Positions 23,041 to 34,859 of a stretch of 64,000 nt of DNA are shown here, piece by piece. The translations under genes were made by a program, and so were the position numbers. The stretch spans positions 4,064,618 through 4,128,617 of the forward strand of contig NC_133207.1 in the NCBI RefSeq assembly GCF_958299795.1, in the 5' to 3' direction. This DNA is from Porites lutea. Its lineage: Eukaryota; Cnidaria; Anthozoa; Scleractinia; Poritidae. The notes beneath the pieces are model-generated. The model was not told where the DNA came from and searched no databases. It saw only the letters and a program-made list of their open reading frames with translations. Position 1 is the stretch's first letter, and each line of letters starts with the position of its first letter.

Positions 23041-24349
23041 CTATAAAAATTATAGTTTTATGGTTATAACAAGTAAAAGAAGTGGAGCAAACTGCTTTCC
23101 CGTCATCAGAGTGCAAAAAGAACACCATTCACTTTGTGAGCGTCGCAGACTTGCCCAATATTACATACGTACAACGTACATTGTTTTATATGTTAGCCAC
23201 GACAAGAGTAGATTGCTAACCAACAGATAAATGCAACTTTCATTGTCTTCAAATCTAGAAACCTAGGAAATAACCTTGCGACCGAACTCTGTTGGCCTGA
23301 TTTAAGTGAATTAAGACAAAAAAAACATAAATAAAAGGGAAATTTCCAATTAAAAATTCTTTCTGAAAAGATTGGCGTTAGAATTAGTTGCCAATTACCT
23401 TTCCAACTCTTAGTCGGTAAAGGTGAACCTGCTTGTCCATGCCAAAACGAGATGTCACCTGAATATTTTCTCAGCGAATGCATTCACCAAATATAATTAT
23501 TTCTTAAACAAAATATCAGAAAGTAATTATTCATTATCCTTTCCCTTCTCAATCGGTACACGCTGTATAATTGGTTAATTTGGAGGATCGTATCCCACTG
23601 TACGACGAGTTTCTTTCGTGACCTATTCAGACAACCTAGAAATATAGTCAATACATTACTTGTTGAAACCGGGGAAGAACCAAGTTCATACAGCTTCATA
23701 ATTTGCTATTACGGACTCTAAACTCGGTTAGTAAGAGGCTTTCATTCCCAGAAATGTAGTGACGTATCGATTAATTGGTACTTCATAATATTGTTAAGCC
23801 CGCTATTTGTCATTTTGATAAAGTTTGATATTACTTATTAATGTAACATATTCAGTTAGCAAATATGAGGTATTTATTTAGCAATAATTTTCTACATTTT
23901 ATTAAATACTTGAAGTGCTATGTTGTAAAAGCTAGGGCAAACATCGAATGTTATTCATTTCCGGTTCGAGATTTAAAAAGTGTCAACGACGCATCAGTAG
24001 GGCTCAAAATTCATATTGTTTAGCTCACCATTACCCTGAATGTACACACTGAGCGCGCTTTGTGTTTCATTGCTGGATTAAAAAAAAAAAAGGATCGAAA
24101 CTTCACGTGGTACACATGAGGGCAAAGCTAAAATAATCATAGGAAGCAAAGTATTGATCCTTATCAGTACATCTTCAATTTTTAGACCTGGGGTGCGACA
24201 CACCATAAGTCAGAACTAGCCGGCAGAAAAAAGCAATGGTTGCACTCTTAGAATTTTTATAATGGCTGCTTTGGAGCTTTTGGCAGAAAACAAAATTGTT
24301 TGAAGGGCGAGTTCTATTTGGTGGTAACGTTTTCAAAATTCTGGCTAGA
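23041..24349. other. Intergenic, no gene seen
   Basis: AT-rich sequence, presumably including the 5' flank of member 4. No coding exon or structured repeat was recognised. Confidence 0.45.
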
Positions 24350-24369
24350 TGTATTTTATGTAATATATC

Positions 24370-24905
24370 AAGCATGACACGCAGTGTTTCATCACCAGAT
24401 GAAACACTGAGAAGAGAGCTGAAAATACGACGCGAAGCGGAGTTGTTTTTGACGAACTTCGAGGTGTTTCATGTAATATATCAAACATGAGATGCAGTGT
24501 TTCATCACCAGATGAAACACTGAGAAGAGAGTTGAAAATACGACGCGCAGCGGAGTATTTTTGACGAACTTCGAGGTGTTTCATCTGGTGATGAAACACT
24601 GTGTCGAATGTTTGATATTTCTTCTCAAACAAAATCATTTTTGAAGGAGAAATTAAGGATGCAAATACTAAGCAGTGTTTCATCTGATTTCCAAACACTC
24701 ATTAAACATTAATTTCCTTTGTATTTTCTTAATGAATTATTAATGAGTTTGAGAACTGGTGATGAAACGCTGTGTCGAATGCTTGATATTACTTCTCAAA
24801 CAAAATGACTTTTAGAGGGAAAAATTTAGGATTCAAAAATGAGCAGTTTTTCATCTGATATCCAAACACTCACTAAACATTAATTTCCTTTGTATTTTCT
24901 TTATG
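24370..24905. repeat. Cluster of GATGAAACACTG palindromes in tandem blocks
   Basis: Two 28-bp perfect palindromes built from CAGTGTTTCATC and GATGAAACACTG around ACCA lie at 24382-24409 and 24495-24522. They are part of a 113-bp direct repeat (units from about 24372 and 24485). An inverted-order palindrome is at 24576-24599. A second direct repeat of about 170-bp period follows (24586-24733 and 24758-24903), sharing GTGTCGAATG and TTCTCAAACAAAAT. It looks like a nested foldback MITE array. Confidence 0.75.
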
Positions 24906-24960
24906 AATTGTTGATGAGTTTGAGAATTGTTTCCCTTCTTCCCTTTTCTAATGGACTCGG

Positions 24961-25806
24961 CTACAACCTAAATTGCCTAGCATGACATTGGGGATGGCTA
25001 GAAAGTAAATTAACATCATCATTGAATAGTTTCTGCCAGAAAAAGCTCGCTATTTTCATGGTAAAATAGGTTGTTGCAAACTTATGTAAAAAACAGTATA
25101 TGACTTGGGCATCCACAGAGGATTTCATTTCTTCTTGAGTGAAGTCCTCAACATCTTCCGCGAATTGAAGAAGAGATACTACAAAGCTTAAAAGATTTTC
25201 AAGAAAGAAAGTTACTAAAGTCAGCTTAGAAAAGATAAACACGTGAATGGGATAGTTATGCCTTATGGTCTCAAGTTCAGTAAAATTCAGAATCCCAACA
25301 ATAGTGACTCTCAAAATATTACAGAAAACGTAGGAGATTATGATATGCGTCAAAGCTTGTCCAGAGATAGTTAACAACATTGCATATCTACACATAGCCA
25401 TCAAGAGAAGAAGGACCAAAGTCCAAAACTCAGGCAGGACTTTAAGTTGACGAAAAATTGTCTTAAATCCAGGGAAGTCACAAATCTTTGTCAATACAGT
25501 TAATACAACAATGATGTGAAGAGAACGGGTTGTCAACCAGACAAATTCAAAATCCGCTGAATGTTGGAATCCTGCGTTTGGATCGCATTTGTAGGTAAGG
25601 GATCTCTGTTTAAAGCACACTATGACCCGGACAGCGTACAGAAACATACCAGTCAGTTGCCAACAGAGAAAGAGAATGTAAAACAGTGCGGCTACCATAC
25701 GCCATGGACGTTTTCTTCTCGCTTGGGGTACGTTAAAAATGACGGTGGAACCTGTTGGATCTTCCAGCAGTGGTGTTAACAGACTGTAATTATAATTTAC
25801 AGCCAT
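24961..25806 (-). CDS. Six-pass membrane protein family, member 5 (intact, most diverged)
   Basis: The gene is a single open frame of 281 residues. Hydrophobic segments lie near residues 36-62, 85-108, 125-148, 155-175, 186-215 and 237-258. It retains YILFLCWQLTGMFLYAVR in the first segment, LPEFWTL and RY in the third, NFTE after the fourth, and FFWQKLFNDDVNLL at the C-terminus. It lacks the VPSFLGY form, having CDFPGF instead. Because it keeps the family marks but differs at most other positions, it likely split early from members 1, 3 and 4. It is divergent from the receptor gene at 26595 with 788 bp between start codons. Its function is unknown. Confidence 0.75.
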   Translation of the reverse strand: MAVNYNYSLLTPLLEDPTGSTVIFNVPQARRKRPWRMVAALFYILFLCWQLTGMFLYAVRVIVCFKQRSLTYKCDPNAGFQHSADFEFVWLTTRSLHIIVVLTVLTKICDFPGFKTIFRQLKVLPEFWTLVLLLLMAMCRYAMLLTISGQALTHIIISYVFCNILRVTIVGILNFTELETIRHNYPIHVFIFSKLTLVTFFLENLLSFVVSLLQFAEDVEDFTQEEMKSSVDAQVIYCFLHKFATTYFTMKIASFFWQKLFNDDVNLLSSHPQCHARQFRL

Positions 25807-26395
25807 GAGGTCTACTTTTACTTTCTCAGTGACACTGAGAAAGAAGGATGAGGATATTCAAATTGCCAAGACCGAGAATAATGTAAACATTGAAATATTA
25901 GATCACAAATCAAATATTTCGAGACAACCAACAAAAGGAGTATGACCAATCAAGCAGCTGCCTACTGTTTACCTGTCACAGTTAATGTACAGCGACAAGT
26001 CCTTGTTTCCTGAAATATGATCTTTTGTGAAGCAAGTAATAAGACTTTAATTAATGACAGCCACAGCACTAAGAAACAGCTGATGCTTTCGACCCTTCAC
26101 TTAAAGATAACGTGTTTTGATTGGCTATCTTTGGATGTGTTCCGGTTCGCCAGGTTCTCTCATCCGGTTTGATAATTTCCTTGTCTCTTATTCCTTCTTT
26201 TATTTTGATTTAAAAAAAGGAACAGTATCACGAACTAAACACCTCTGTCAGTTGAAAGAGGAAAAAGACCTAAACCGCTATTTTCTTTCTCTTTTTGAAC
26301 GTTTTGTTTTTGCTCACACGAACTTGTCATTTATAATGTGAAAACAGTGGAACTAGTGTAATTAGGATTTGTAAATATTTAACCTAAAGAAATTT

Positions 26396-26425
26396 TGAAA
26401 AAAAGAAAAGAAAAGAAAAGAAACT
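26396..26425. repeat. (AAAAG)n short repeat
   Basis: A run of AAAAG units lies about 170 bp upstream of the receptor start codon. Confidence 0.8.
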
Positions 26426-26594
26426 TTCGTACCAAGCATTTGCATAAAACAGCCTGCTAATCAAACACCGCCTGAATAGGAAGCATAAATAAACGCTTAG
26501 CAATTACGTTGAAGACTGTGGTCTGCGACAGGCGGTGTACTGATATAGGGCATACTGTTTTTCCCTGAGGCAGACGTACTTTCCTGGAAGAGAA

Positions 26595-27554
26595 ATGGCG
26601 TTAGAAGACAATTCTGTGGATGAAAGCCAAAACACGTACAAACAGTTCTACTGTCAAGCAGAAAAAGCCGAAGGGGTAAAACATACCCTGATTTTCCTTG
26701 CAGCGTTAAACATTTTTCTATCTGTTACAGCTATTTTGGGGAATACTCTGATCCTATTAGCACTTGACAAGATCTCTTCAGTTCGCTCTGCGTCCAAACT
26801 CTTGTATCGTAACCTTGCAACGACTGATCTCTTCGTTGGTATCACAGCAGAGCCTCTGATGGTCGTGCATTGGATCTCTGCCGAAAAAGGACAATGGCAA
26901 ATTTGCAGAAGCGCAAAGATAGGAAATTTTCTCGCCGGTTATATTTTGTGTTCCGTATCTTTAATCACCATGACTGTTATAAGCGTGGACAGACTTTTGG
27001 CTTTATTGTTGGGGCTCAGGTACAAACAAGACGTAACTTTAAAGAGAACATATCTTGCTATATCTATTGCTTGGGCTGTATCCATTTTATTGACTGCGAT
27101 GTACTTCGTTCATTATCGTATAACTCTTTGGTATAGCTACGTAGGCATTGTTCTAGCTCTTTCAATTTTGACTTTCTGTTACGCAAAAATCATCTTAACG
27201 CTGCGCCACCGACAGAGGAAAGTGTTCGTTACATCTAATTACTATAGTTATCAAGGACAGCTGAAGGGACCAGGCTTAGCGAACATTACACGATACAAAA
27301 AGACACTGAGCGGTGCACTGTGGCTTCAAATGATATTACTCGTTTGTTATTTGCCATATTGCATAGTGGATGCTTTGATCAGTCAAAGACGGGATTATTC
27401 CCAATCGTTTTACATTGCCAGGGAATTTACAGTGACTTTAGTTTATTTAAACTCGAGTCTTAACCCAATAGTGTATTGCTGGAAGATGAGAGAAGTCAAA
27501 AGGGCTGTTAAGAAGACTCTCAAACAAATTTTTAGTTGTATATGTTGTAGTTAA
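26595..27554 (+). CDS. Rhodopsin-class (class A) G-protein-coupled receptor
   Basis: The gene is a single-exon open frame of 319 residues with seven hydrophobic segments. Class A landmarks are GN (N50) in helix 1, NLATTD (D78) in helix 2, C104 before helix 3, DRL (132-134) in place of DRY at its end, CYLPY in helix 6, and NSSLNPIVY (NPxxY at 290-294) in helix 7. A basic helix 8 and a Cys-rich tail (CICC) suitable for palmitoylation follow. The N-terminus of about 30 residues has no clear N-glycosylation motif or signal peptide. The ligand cannot be read from the sequence. Expanded orphan receptor sets of this type, loosely adenosine- or melanocortin-like, are common in cnidarians. It should act at the plasma membrane through a heterotrimeric G protein. 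Confidence 0.85.
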   Translation: MALEDNSVDESQNTYKQFYCQAEKAEGVKHTLIFLAALNIFLSVTAILGNTLILLALDKISSVRSASKLLYRNLATTDLFVGITAEPLMVVHWISAEKGQWQICRSAKIGNFLAGYILCSVSLITMTVISVDRLLALLLGLRYKQDVTLKRTYLAISIAWAVSILLTAMYFVHYRITLWYSYVGIVLALSILTFCYAKIILTLRHRQRKVFVTSNYYSYQGQLKGPGLANITRYKKTLSGALWLQMILLVCYLPYCIVDALISQRRDYSQSFYIAREFTVTLVYLNSSLNPIVYCWKMREVKRAVKKTLKQIFSCICCS

Positions 27555-27988
27555 TTTTTTATCTCAGGCAATGTTCATTTTGTTTTTGTTTCGTCTTCAT
27601 TAGCATACATTACAATACCCCAAAACAAGAGAAAAACAATTCTACAACCTTAACATATACATTAGCCTTTGCTCATGATATATTGCGGCTTAGAATACAA
27701 GCTAATACATTTTAATTACATTAAATTAATTATTTAGCTAACAGTTTTCCTTCAACCTTTTTTCATTTTAATCAACCTTAAAGAAAGGATTTTTTGTTAA
27801 TCTGCCTGAATTGTAGAATCTGTTTACATTTCAGTATTTTATAAATTATCAAAAAAAGAAAACATTTATGGCGTAAATAAAACTCCGAAAAATCCAAAGA
27901 AAAGAAAAAGGTATACAACTATTTCAAAAAACGTTGTCGGAAGAAAAGCAAAAAGTCTCAGCCAAGACCGAAAGGTAATATGGGATTT
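27555..27988. other. 3' flank of the receptor, no gene seen
   Basis: AT-rich sequence between two convergent receptor genes. It has no supported coding frame. Confidence 0.5.
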
Positions 27989-28543
27989 TTAGCATGACCT
28001 GCTACAGGTCCTATAGGAGTTTTGCGGCCACTCAAGGATATCGTCTTTCTGTAAGTGAGTGTTTTGGTATGGTTGCTCCCAGATGTAATAACTTGCGATT
28101 CCGCTAAAAATAGCAAAGATCCATAGGAGGGTCAACGAAACAACTACACTAAACGAAACGTCGCTGTAGTATTGGAAAGGACGTGAAATGGCCAACAAGC
28201 GATCTATGCCAATGGCGCACAGGTGACAGGCAGACGCGCCACCAAAAGCCACATATAGTGAACTCCAAACGTTGCAGCCGATTTCTCCAAGAGGCCAGTA
28301 TGGATGACACGAGAAATGCACAATTTCTGAGGGCATGGCGAATACAGCGAACAAGACATCCGCGGTTACAAGACTTAAGAAAAACAAGTTCGTCCTCGTA
28401 CGCAAATGTTTGTTTAAAAGAAACGCAGAATACACAAGGAAAGCGCCAAAAATCGTGAAAAGAATCAAAAGACATAATAGAAAACTTCCCCCAATAACAA
28501 CGATGAGAGAATGCGAAGTTTCGTTTTGAGGTGCGGAAAGCAT
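27989..28543 (-). pseudogene. Truncated class A receptor, first copy of the tandem array
   Basis: From the ATG at 28543 the protein matches the 35813 and 43057 receptors for about 165 residues (helices 1-4, up to PYQN in the second extracellular loop). It then runs into about 20 unrelated residues and stops. Similarity to the other copies ends at about 28050, which is the left edge of the duplicated unit, so helices 5-7 were never included. Helix 2 D62, C90 and DRL (114-116) are present. The fragment cannot make a seven-helix receptor. A few substitutions (for example KHLRTR for KNLRTR and YYIWEQ for YHIWTQ) show it is the most diverged of the three. Confidence 0.85.
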
Positions 28544-29079
28544 TACGGTTTTTTTGGGAGGGGCAGCCGGGAGATTAACAGCAACTACCTTAGCTTTTTA
28601 AAGTCGCGAAACTGAGTGGGTTTTTGTGGGACGTCTTGCAAATTTAAGCCCCTCCTTCCATCGCTGCAGGCTCGACTGGGATGAAGCTGTGGGTTTCTGA
28701 AAAAAAGTCTTCAAAACTGATGCGCTATATTTGTTCTTTTGTTTGCCGTGCAAAATAATCAAAAATTAATTATGTAGTAGACAGCAGCATTAACCGCGAA
28801 ACAATTAATTTTACCTTTTTTGTTGACCTATGTCATTTATTTTATGACATTGAAAAGATTGAAAACATTGAAAACTTCATAAGCAGCTCCTCGATAAAAC
28901 CCCATGCCTTTCTGAATAACCCTACCCCTTGTTTGCTTTCGCTGGTGATCCTAATTGAGTTTCGTGTCAACCATTGGCAATAGATTACCAGCACTATTGC
29001 AAAACAACATATCCGAATGTGATTCTTCGCTTTTGTCAAGAACCTCTTTCAATTTCTCATCATGTTGTAGTCTAAACGG

Positions 29080-29216
29080 AAGTTAGCGGAGAAGGAGATT
29101 ATTACCAACGGATAGAGAGTTGCGTCCGGTTGGTCGCAAAGGTCAGGGTTCCATTCCCGGTCAAGCCTGAATATTTTCAGGTTCTTTTTCAATCGCTTAG
29201 GTTATTCCTACAAATA
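29080..29216 (+). mobile_element. tRNA-derived SINE-like element, copy 1
   Basis: The stretch contains a B-box-like GGGTTCCATTCCCGG (the RNA polymerase III internal promoter consensus is GGTTCRANNCC). It is followed by a small hairpin, AAGCCTGAATATTTTCAGG, and a T-rich tail. The A box is weak. The same element recurs in each duplicated unit. Confidence 0.5.
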
Positions 29217-30300
29217 AACAGAATCATTCTACTTTCGGCATATCTTCATTCGCAGATCACAACAACAACTTTATAGTTGACTTTATATTCGACAAGAAGA
29301 TTTCCGTACCAAAACAGTCAATACAATGACAAATGAAACAAAGTAAAATAAAAGTTAAGAAAGAAAGAAAGTAACATCAACTATATAGTGAATATTATCA
29401 TAAAAGAAAAATTACGTGGCTATGGTAAGAAAGTTTAATTAGAGTTCGGATTTATAACAATTTAGGATATTTTCAATATAAGAGGCACTAAGATTTCTGA
29501 TGTTTTCATCGCATATAGACATGATATATATAAATAGTGCCTTGCAAATATGATATTATTAGTGGTAGACTGGATCTAGCCTGTTCCAGTGAAGAGATCT
29601 CAAAAACTACTGCGAAAACTCACAGCTATTCAGTTCTCCACATCACGCGCGTCTTATTTTCGCTTGGCTCACAGGCTAGTCCGGCCGCCGATAAGGGACG
29701 ATTTTCAGGCGCTAATGTTGCAACAAAGGAAATAGGAGACGTCTGCACGCAGGCAAGCGCTAATGAGCATCAAACAGTACATGTTATATATTATCTTTAG
29801 GTTAATACATCTTCGCTATCTTTCCTTTTAGAGTAGCCTTTCGTGTTTCACAACAATTCAGTCAAAGTTAGCCTATGATAGGCTTGTGAGCATACAAAAC
29901 GGGAGCAGATAGAACTATACTACCAAAAAATTATATGGACCAGCTAACAAAAGTAATTAAATATATGGAGTCTTAGTTACTCTCAAGAGTCGTCCAGGAC
30001 TATACGGGGTTCGTGCTGAACATGAATGTTATACTCAGAATTTAAAGTATACTTTGTAGAATAGGGGGATGATATTGGAAATTTACTGGAGTTTTAAAAT
30101 TAAGATTTTCTGGCGCTTGACAAGATACATTTTTTACATCATTATTGGGACCTTTTTTACCAATGCAGCACTTAGCAATGCAAGAAAAGCAATGGATCAT
30201 TTTACTAAATGATACATATTGGCACAAGAGTTAGAAAAGTCCGGAAATCTACAACGGGATGTCAAAGAAACTGGCTATTTCCAGCCAGGTGTATGCAAAA

Positions 30301-30710
30301 TTAAGACAAAATCCATTAGGCAATTGAGTTATTTTAATTTTCAGTGGAAAAAACCGTGTACCAGAATAATTTCAAGCATATTGCATTCTTTTTCACACTT
30401 TTCAAGGGCTACCAATGTAATAAGTCGTACGAAATAACTCCGACGAAAAGGTTCTTATTATAGCCCGAGAAAACAAACTTTAAGAGCCTCAAATTTCACA
30501 AAATGAAATGTTAGGAATGAAGATTTTCCTGTGTTTTCTCAATGCTTGTGAAATTTGAGATTTATTTTCTTGGTCTCCCGTTAGAAATTGTCTTTGGTGT
30601 TATTTGTAAAAAAGAATGCGATATGGCTTAGAATCTTCTGCTACAAGGTATTTTTGTCCACTGAAAATTAGAATCACTCATTGACAATTACCTAATGGAT
30701 TCTGACTTAA
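30301..30710. mobile_element. Foldback element with long arms, copy 1
   Basis: The left end TTAAGACAAAATCCATTAGG pairs with the right end CCTAATGGATTCTGACTTAA, and pairing continues through ATTTTCAGTGGA and GCATTCTTTTT. The arms are about 130 bp. The right arm is shorter than in the 37574-38020 copy, which has about 40 additional bases near its inner edge. TTAA at both ends would fit a piggyBac-type target, but this is not proven. Confidence 0.6.
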
Positions 30711-32280
30711 CGTGGCGACACTTACGTTTGGTAAATGTAGGAAAGATGACCATTAGGGGACAATCAAAGCCCTTTGAAAAGCGATCAATGAACTAGAGGC
30801 AGTCCGTCACTGATGTGCTAACCTCAACGGAAAAAAACGCGAGACGAAATGGACTTTTAATACTTGAATTGTTTACACTGAAGCAGTCGTCCGTCTTTTT
30901 TGGTAAATTCTTCTCGTATAATTCTTATCGATAGGCTGGAAATTTTCTTTGTTTTGATTCAGAACTCGATCGGCATTTGTTAAGTCTTGGTAACCAATCC
31001 GTTCTCTTCAAAGCTGAGGCGTGGGCGCTAAGCAAGCGGTGAATACACAATTATTACCCAAAGCCCATGTTTCGTATAGCCCATGGGCAGAAGTTGTAAA
31101 AAACCTTTTGAGTGGCGTTTCTTGAAACATTTTCAGTGTTAATAGACGATAAAAAGTTGAACTTTTAATTGCCGAACCATTGTCGTCCAACCCAGTTCAA
31201 CCACATGTTTTCCATATATGGTAAACATAATGATCAACCTAGCCAATGAAGGTAAATCAAAATGGCAGCAATTGAAATATAAGAAATTTTGTTGAAGTAT
31301 TTGCATGAATTCGTTGAGAAATTACTTCTCGACGAAATTTATAGGCAGGCGATGTTACTCTCGTTTTAATACAGATTTAAAATTACTTGAACAGGATATT
31401 CTTCAAAAACATCGTTAAATCGATCGATCGACCTTTGCGTCCTACAATACGCTTGCCGTGAATAATTTTTTGTGTCTTCGGGGCGTTTATGCGTCAGGGA
31501 GGCAGGACGCAGAGCCAAGGAAAATCAATGAACCTGTAGAGGGAATGGATCAAATTTTAGTGTTAATTTACCACTACATTTATTTTTTGCATCAAAAAAA
31601 GAGACATTCTATGAGTATCTCTTATGAGTAGTATCAACGTTCCACGAAGGATACACCGGAAAACCGAACATCCAGTTGTAAGTTATGAAAGATTTATTTT
31701 ATTCTCTATTTCTACGACTATGCTACATCTGCATTACTAACCAAAGATTTATGCATTGAGATTTATGGTCATTTACGTGCTTCTGTCGTTTTTAACTAGA
31801 CCTGAAAATGTCACAATAATTTGTACTTCAGTTATTGCACTAACATGAAATAGTTGACCTAAAGCACGTGAGTTCTAACCATTATCGACTCGACTGCTAA
31901 GAGAAGTTAATCTAAAGTTAATAGAAGTCAATTACAGTAGCAAAGGATATAGATTCAGTGATTTATCCTACCTAGCTAATGGTATACAATGTCCTTCCTT
32001 GGCTCACATCTTAGAATTCTTAACGACGTGAGGGATCTCGACGAAAACCTACACCTGTAATATTATATGATCTAATGCTTGTCTAACGTGAAGGACGGAT
32101 ACTTTTAACACTGCGTCGTAAAAGCGACCCCAGGGCATAAAAACTCTATAAAGGAATGATAAGGTATCTAGAGGACTTCTTGATTTTGTTTCTAAAGTGT
32201 ACTCATATCGATTGGTTATCTGGACTACGAATGTGATCATTCTTCTTAGAGAAAGTCGCGATTACTGAACATAACACTTA

Positions 32281-33351
32281 GTAGTATACTATGTTGAAAG
32301 ATAAACCCCATTTTGGATTTCCCGCATACTAATTTGGATTTCCTGCACACTAATTAAGTGCCTTTCTGCATACTAATTCGGTATAGGTTTTCTAATGAGC
32401 GTCTCTCTACTTCAATAGAAACAATAGGCTTGCCCCTTTCTTTATTGCCCTTCTTCGGCACATTGAGGAGGGAAAATAATAAAAAATTGTGGAGGAGGGA
32501 CTAAAAACATTGAGGAGGGAAAATAATAAAATTGTGGAGAAGGGAAAAAGAAAAAAATTGAGGAGGGAAATAAAATTGAAAAGGGAGAGGGGTAGGTAAA
32601 ACATGGCTTGCTTTCTTTGACTATTTTAATAGATTTCTTTCAAATCGCTTTGTATTTGACTCTTTTTGTTTTAAACGGTATCTCTCTTGTGTTTTTATCG
32701 CTAGCAATTATTAGTCGCGTGTTTTAATTGATCCTTGTTAAGTTATTTGTTTTATAACAATACGTCAAGGTGCTCCCTTGGGTCTTTTCTGTAGAGCTAA
32801 TTTGTATTCAACTTTGGGCTTGTGAACTCGCATAATTAGCTAACGGTGCGTGAAATTACAAGACTTTAATAGTTTTTCATTTCCTCGAGATAAAACGGAG
32901 AAAACAGTTCTGTAATAGTCAGACAAAATTGAACTAGAGAGTTTTCAGCTCCAGTTTGTGTATATGTGAGTGTGTTTTGTTTATGTATCCGAGTTTTAGC
33001 GCTAAATAAAGACGTAAACTAAATTGAAATAAAGACTTTTCAACTCCACTTTCTGTATGTGTTTTGTTTATATATCTGAGTTTTAGCGCTAAATAAGATA
33101 TAGAAATCCGTTTCTCGCGTTGCTAGGTGATCGCTCCTATTTTCCTTTTAATAGACGGTCCGAAAACCGTGCTCAAGTTACTTACCGGGCGAGTCTAGGC
33201 AAGCCTATTGTTTCTATTGAAGTAGAGAGACGCTTATTAGAAAACCCATACTGAATTAGTATGCAGGAAGACACTTAATTAGTATGCAGGAAATCCAAAT
33301 TAGTATGCGGGAAATCCAAAATGGGGCTTATCTTTCAACATAGTATACTAC
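32281..33351. mobile_element. 1.07-kb non-autonomous element with long inverted repeats, copy 1
   Basis: The ends GTAGTATACTATG and CATAGTATACTAC pair, and arms of at least 150 bp carry three spaced GCATACTAATT motifs each. Flanks AACACTTA (left) and TACACTTA (right) differ at one base, suggesting an 8-bp target duplication. The inner part of the left arm is replaced here by an A/G-rich tract of repeating TTGAGGAGGGAAA phrases (32460-32590), while the copy at 39594 keeps the full arm. There is no transposase. An 8-bp duplication fits hAT-type elements, but the ends are not typical. Confidence 0.7.
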
Positions 33352-34859
33352 TACACTTACAATAAATCGTTTCACTTTGTTAAAAGTACTCGACAGAGTT
33401 ATTCAAATACGTTATACGGGGGAAAAACTATTTTCAGACTACTTTAAAACTGTTTCTTGACAATTAACCTTCAGAATCTAAATAAGAACACTAATACGAA
33501 TGACCCTCTTTACTTTTAGCGGCCTCGTGCTCTAGGCAGGACGCTGAAAATCTGTCTGAAATGGTGGTGCAAATCTGTTACTTTCATACGCAACAGTATG
33601 GCAAATTTAATACGAAATATGTGATTTATGAAAGAGAAAAAAAATCATGAATCTCTTGAAACTACTTGCTGTTGTATTCCCTGTTGTGTTCACCGTAAAT
33701 TGATCACAGAAAAAAACAACAATCTTTGCACGAGTACATATCGTTGTCTCCACTAAGCTATCGCGTCTTCTTCATGGGCATTCCATAACTTCTAATCTGT
33801 TTTTCTTTAAACGTTGTTCATACGTCAGAAATTTTCTGTGGCGAGCACTCAGTTGTGTTTCTCTATAGAGCAAGAGTCTCCGTAAAAGTAAAGGAAGCCA
33901 TACAAATGCACCGAGTTGATATCACGTTTTAACTTACATGAATTCGCAACAAATTACATACTCCTCTTCATCTTTTTGGTTACAAATTTCACAGAACAGT
34001 TTTCTAGACTGAGCTTTAGACATACGGTTGCAAATTCTCAGATTTTCTCTGGAATTTAAGTGTGATTTCACTGTTGAAATGAGGCTCAATTCTCAGTTCG
34101 AAAAGTCTTGCCTATTCTAACGGTAATCCGGAATGCTAATCCTAAAACAGAGCTGTAGTGAGCACTCGGCTGAAAACCTCATAATGAGAGTGAAATGTAG
34201 CTTACTTGAGTAAATGTCCATAATAAAAGAGAAGAACCTCCTACATTCAAACTTCACGGCTTCGAATTCATCGCGTTCATACTTCAAACGACGCCTTCGC
34301 ATGCATTAGGCTCAGAACTGTAGCCAACTGCTCGTAAACCACAGCTACTTGCAACTGGGTCACCAGACGTTCTTCCAAATACTTCAGGATGTTTTTAGCG
34401 ATACAATCTATTGTAACTTCTATAATAAAACTGAGTTTACGACTAAAAAGAAACGTTGAAAACTTTGTTGACAGTGGACTATGGACCCTGATCACGTGAA
34501 CGAGTCACACCACTGTGGCCTCACCTGCGCTTACCCACAAAAATACAAAAAACACGGTATTTTTCATAAACCACCATTAAAATACATTGCCTATAGCTTG
34601 AAAAAGTGACTTTAATTCCGAAGAGAAACGTTATACGGACCGTAAACGCCATGGCAACTGCAGAACACTTCACCAAGCATTTCGGATCAATTCGGACATT
34701 TCTTGCGAGGCTGGCAGAGTTCTAGAGAACATTCAAGCTAAACTTATTAAAAATGAAGTCATAAGGATTAATAATGTACATATGTACAAATGTATAGATT
34801 CAGCAAATATTTTGAGCTAGCACTGAGACGAGTATTTCAGTTCAAGATATCGTATGTCC

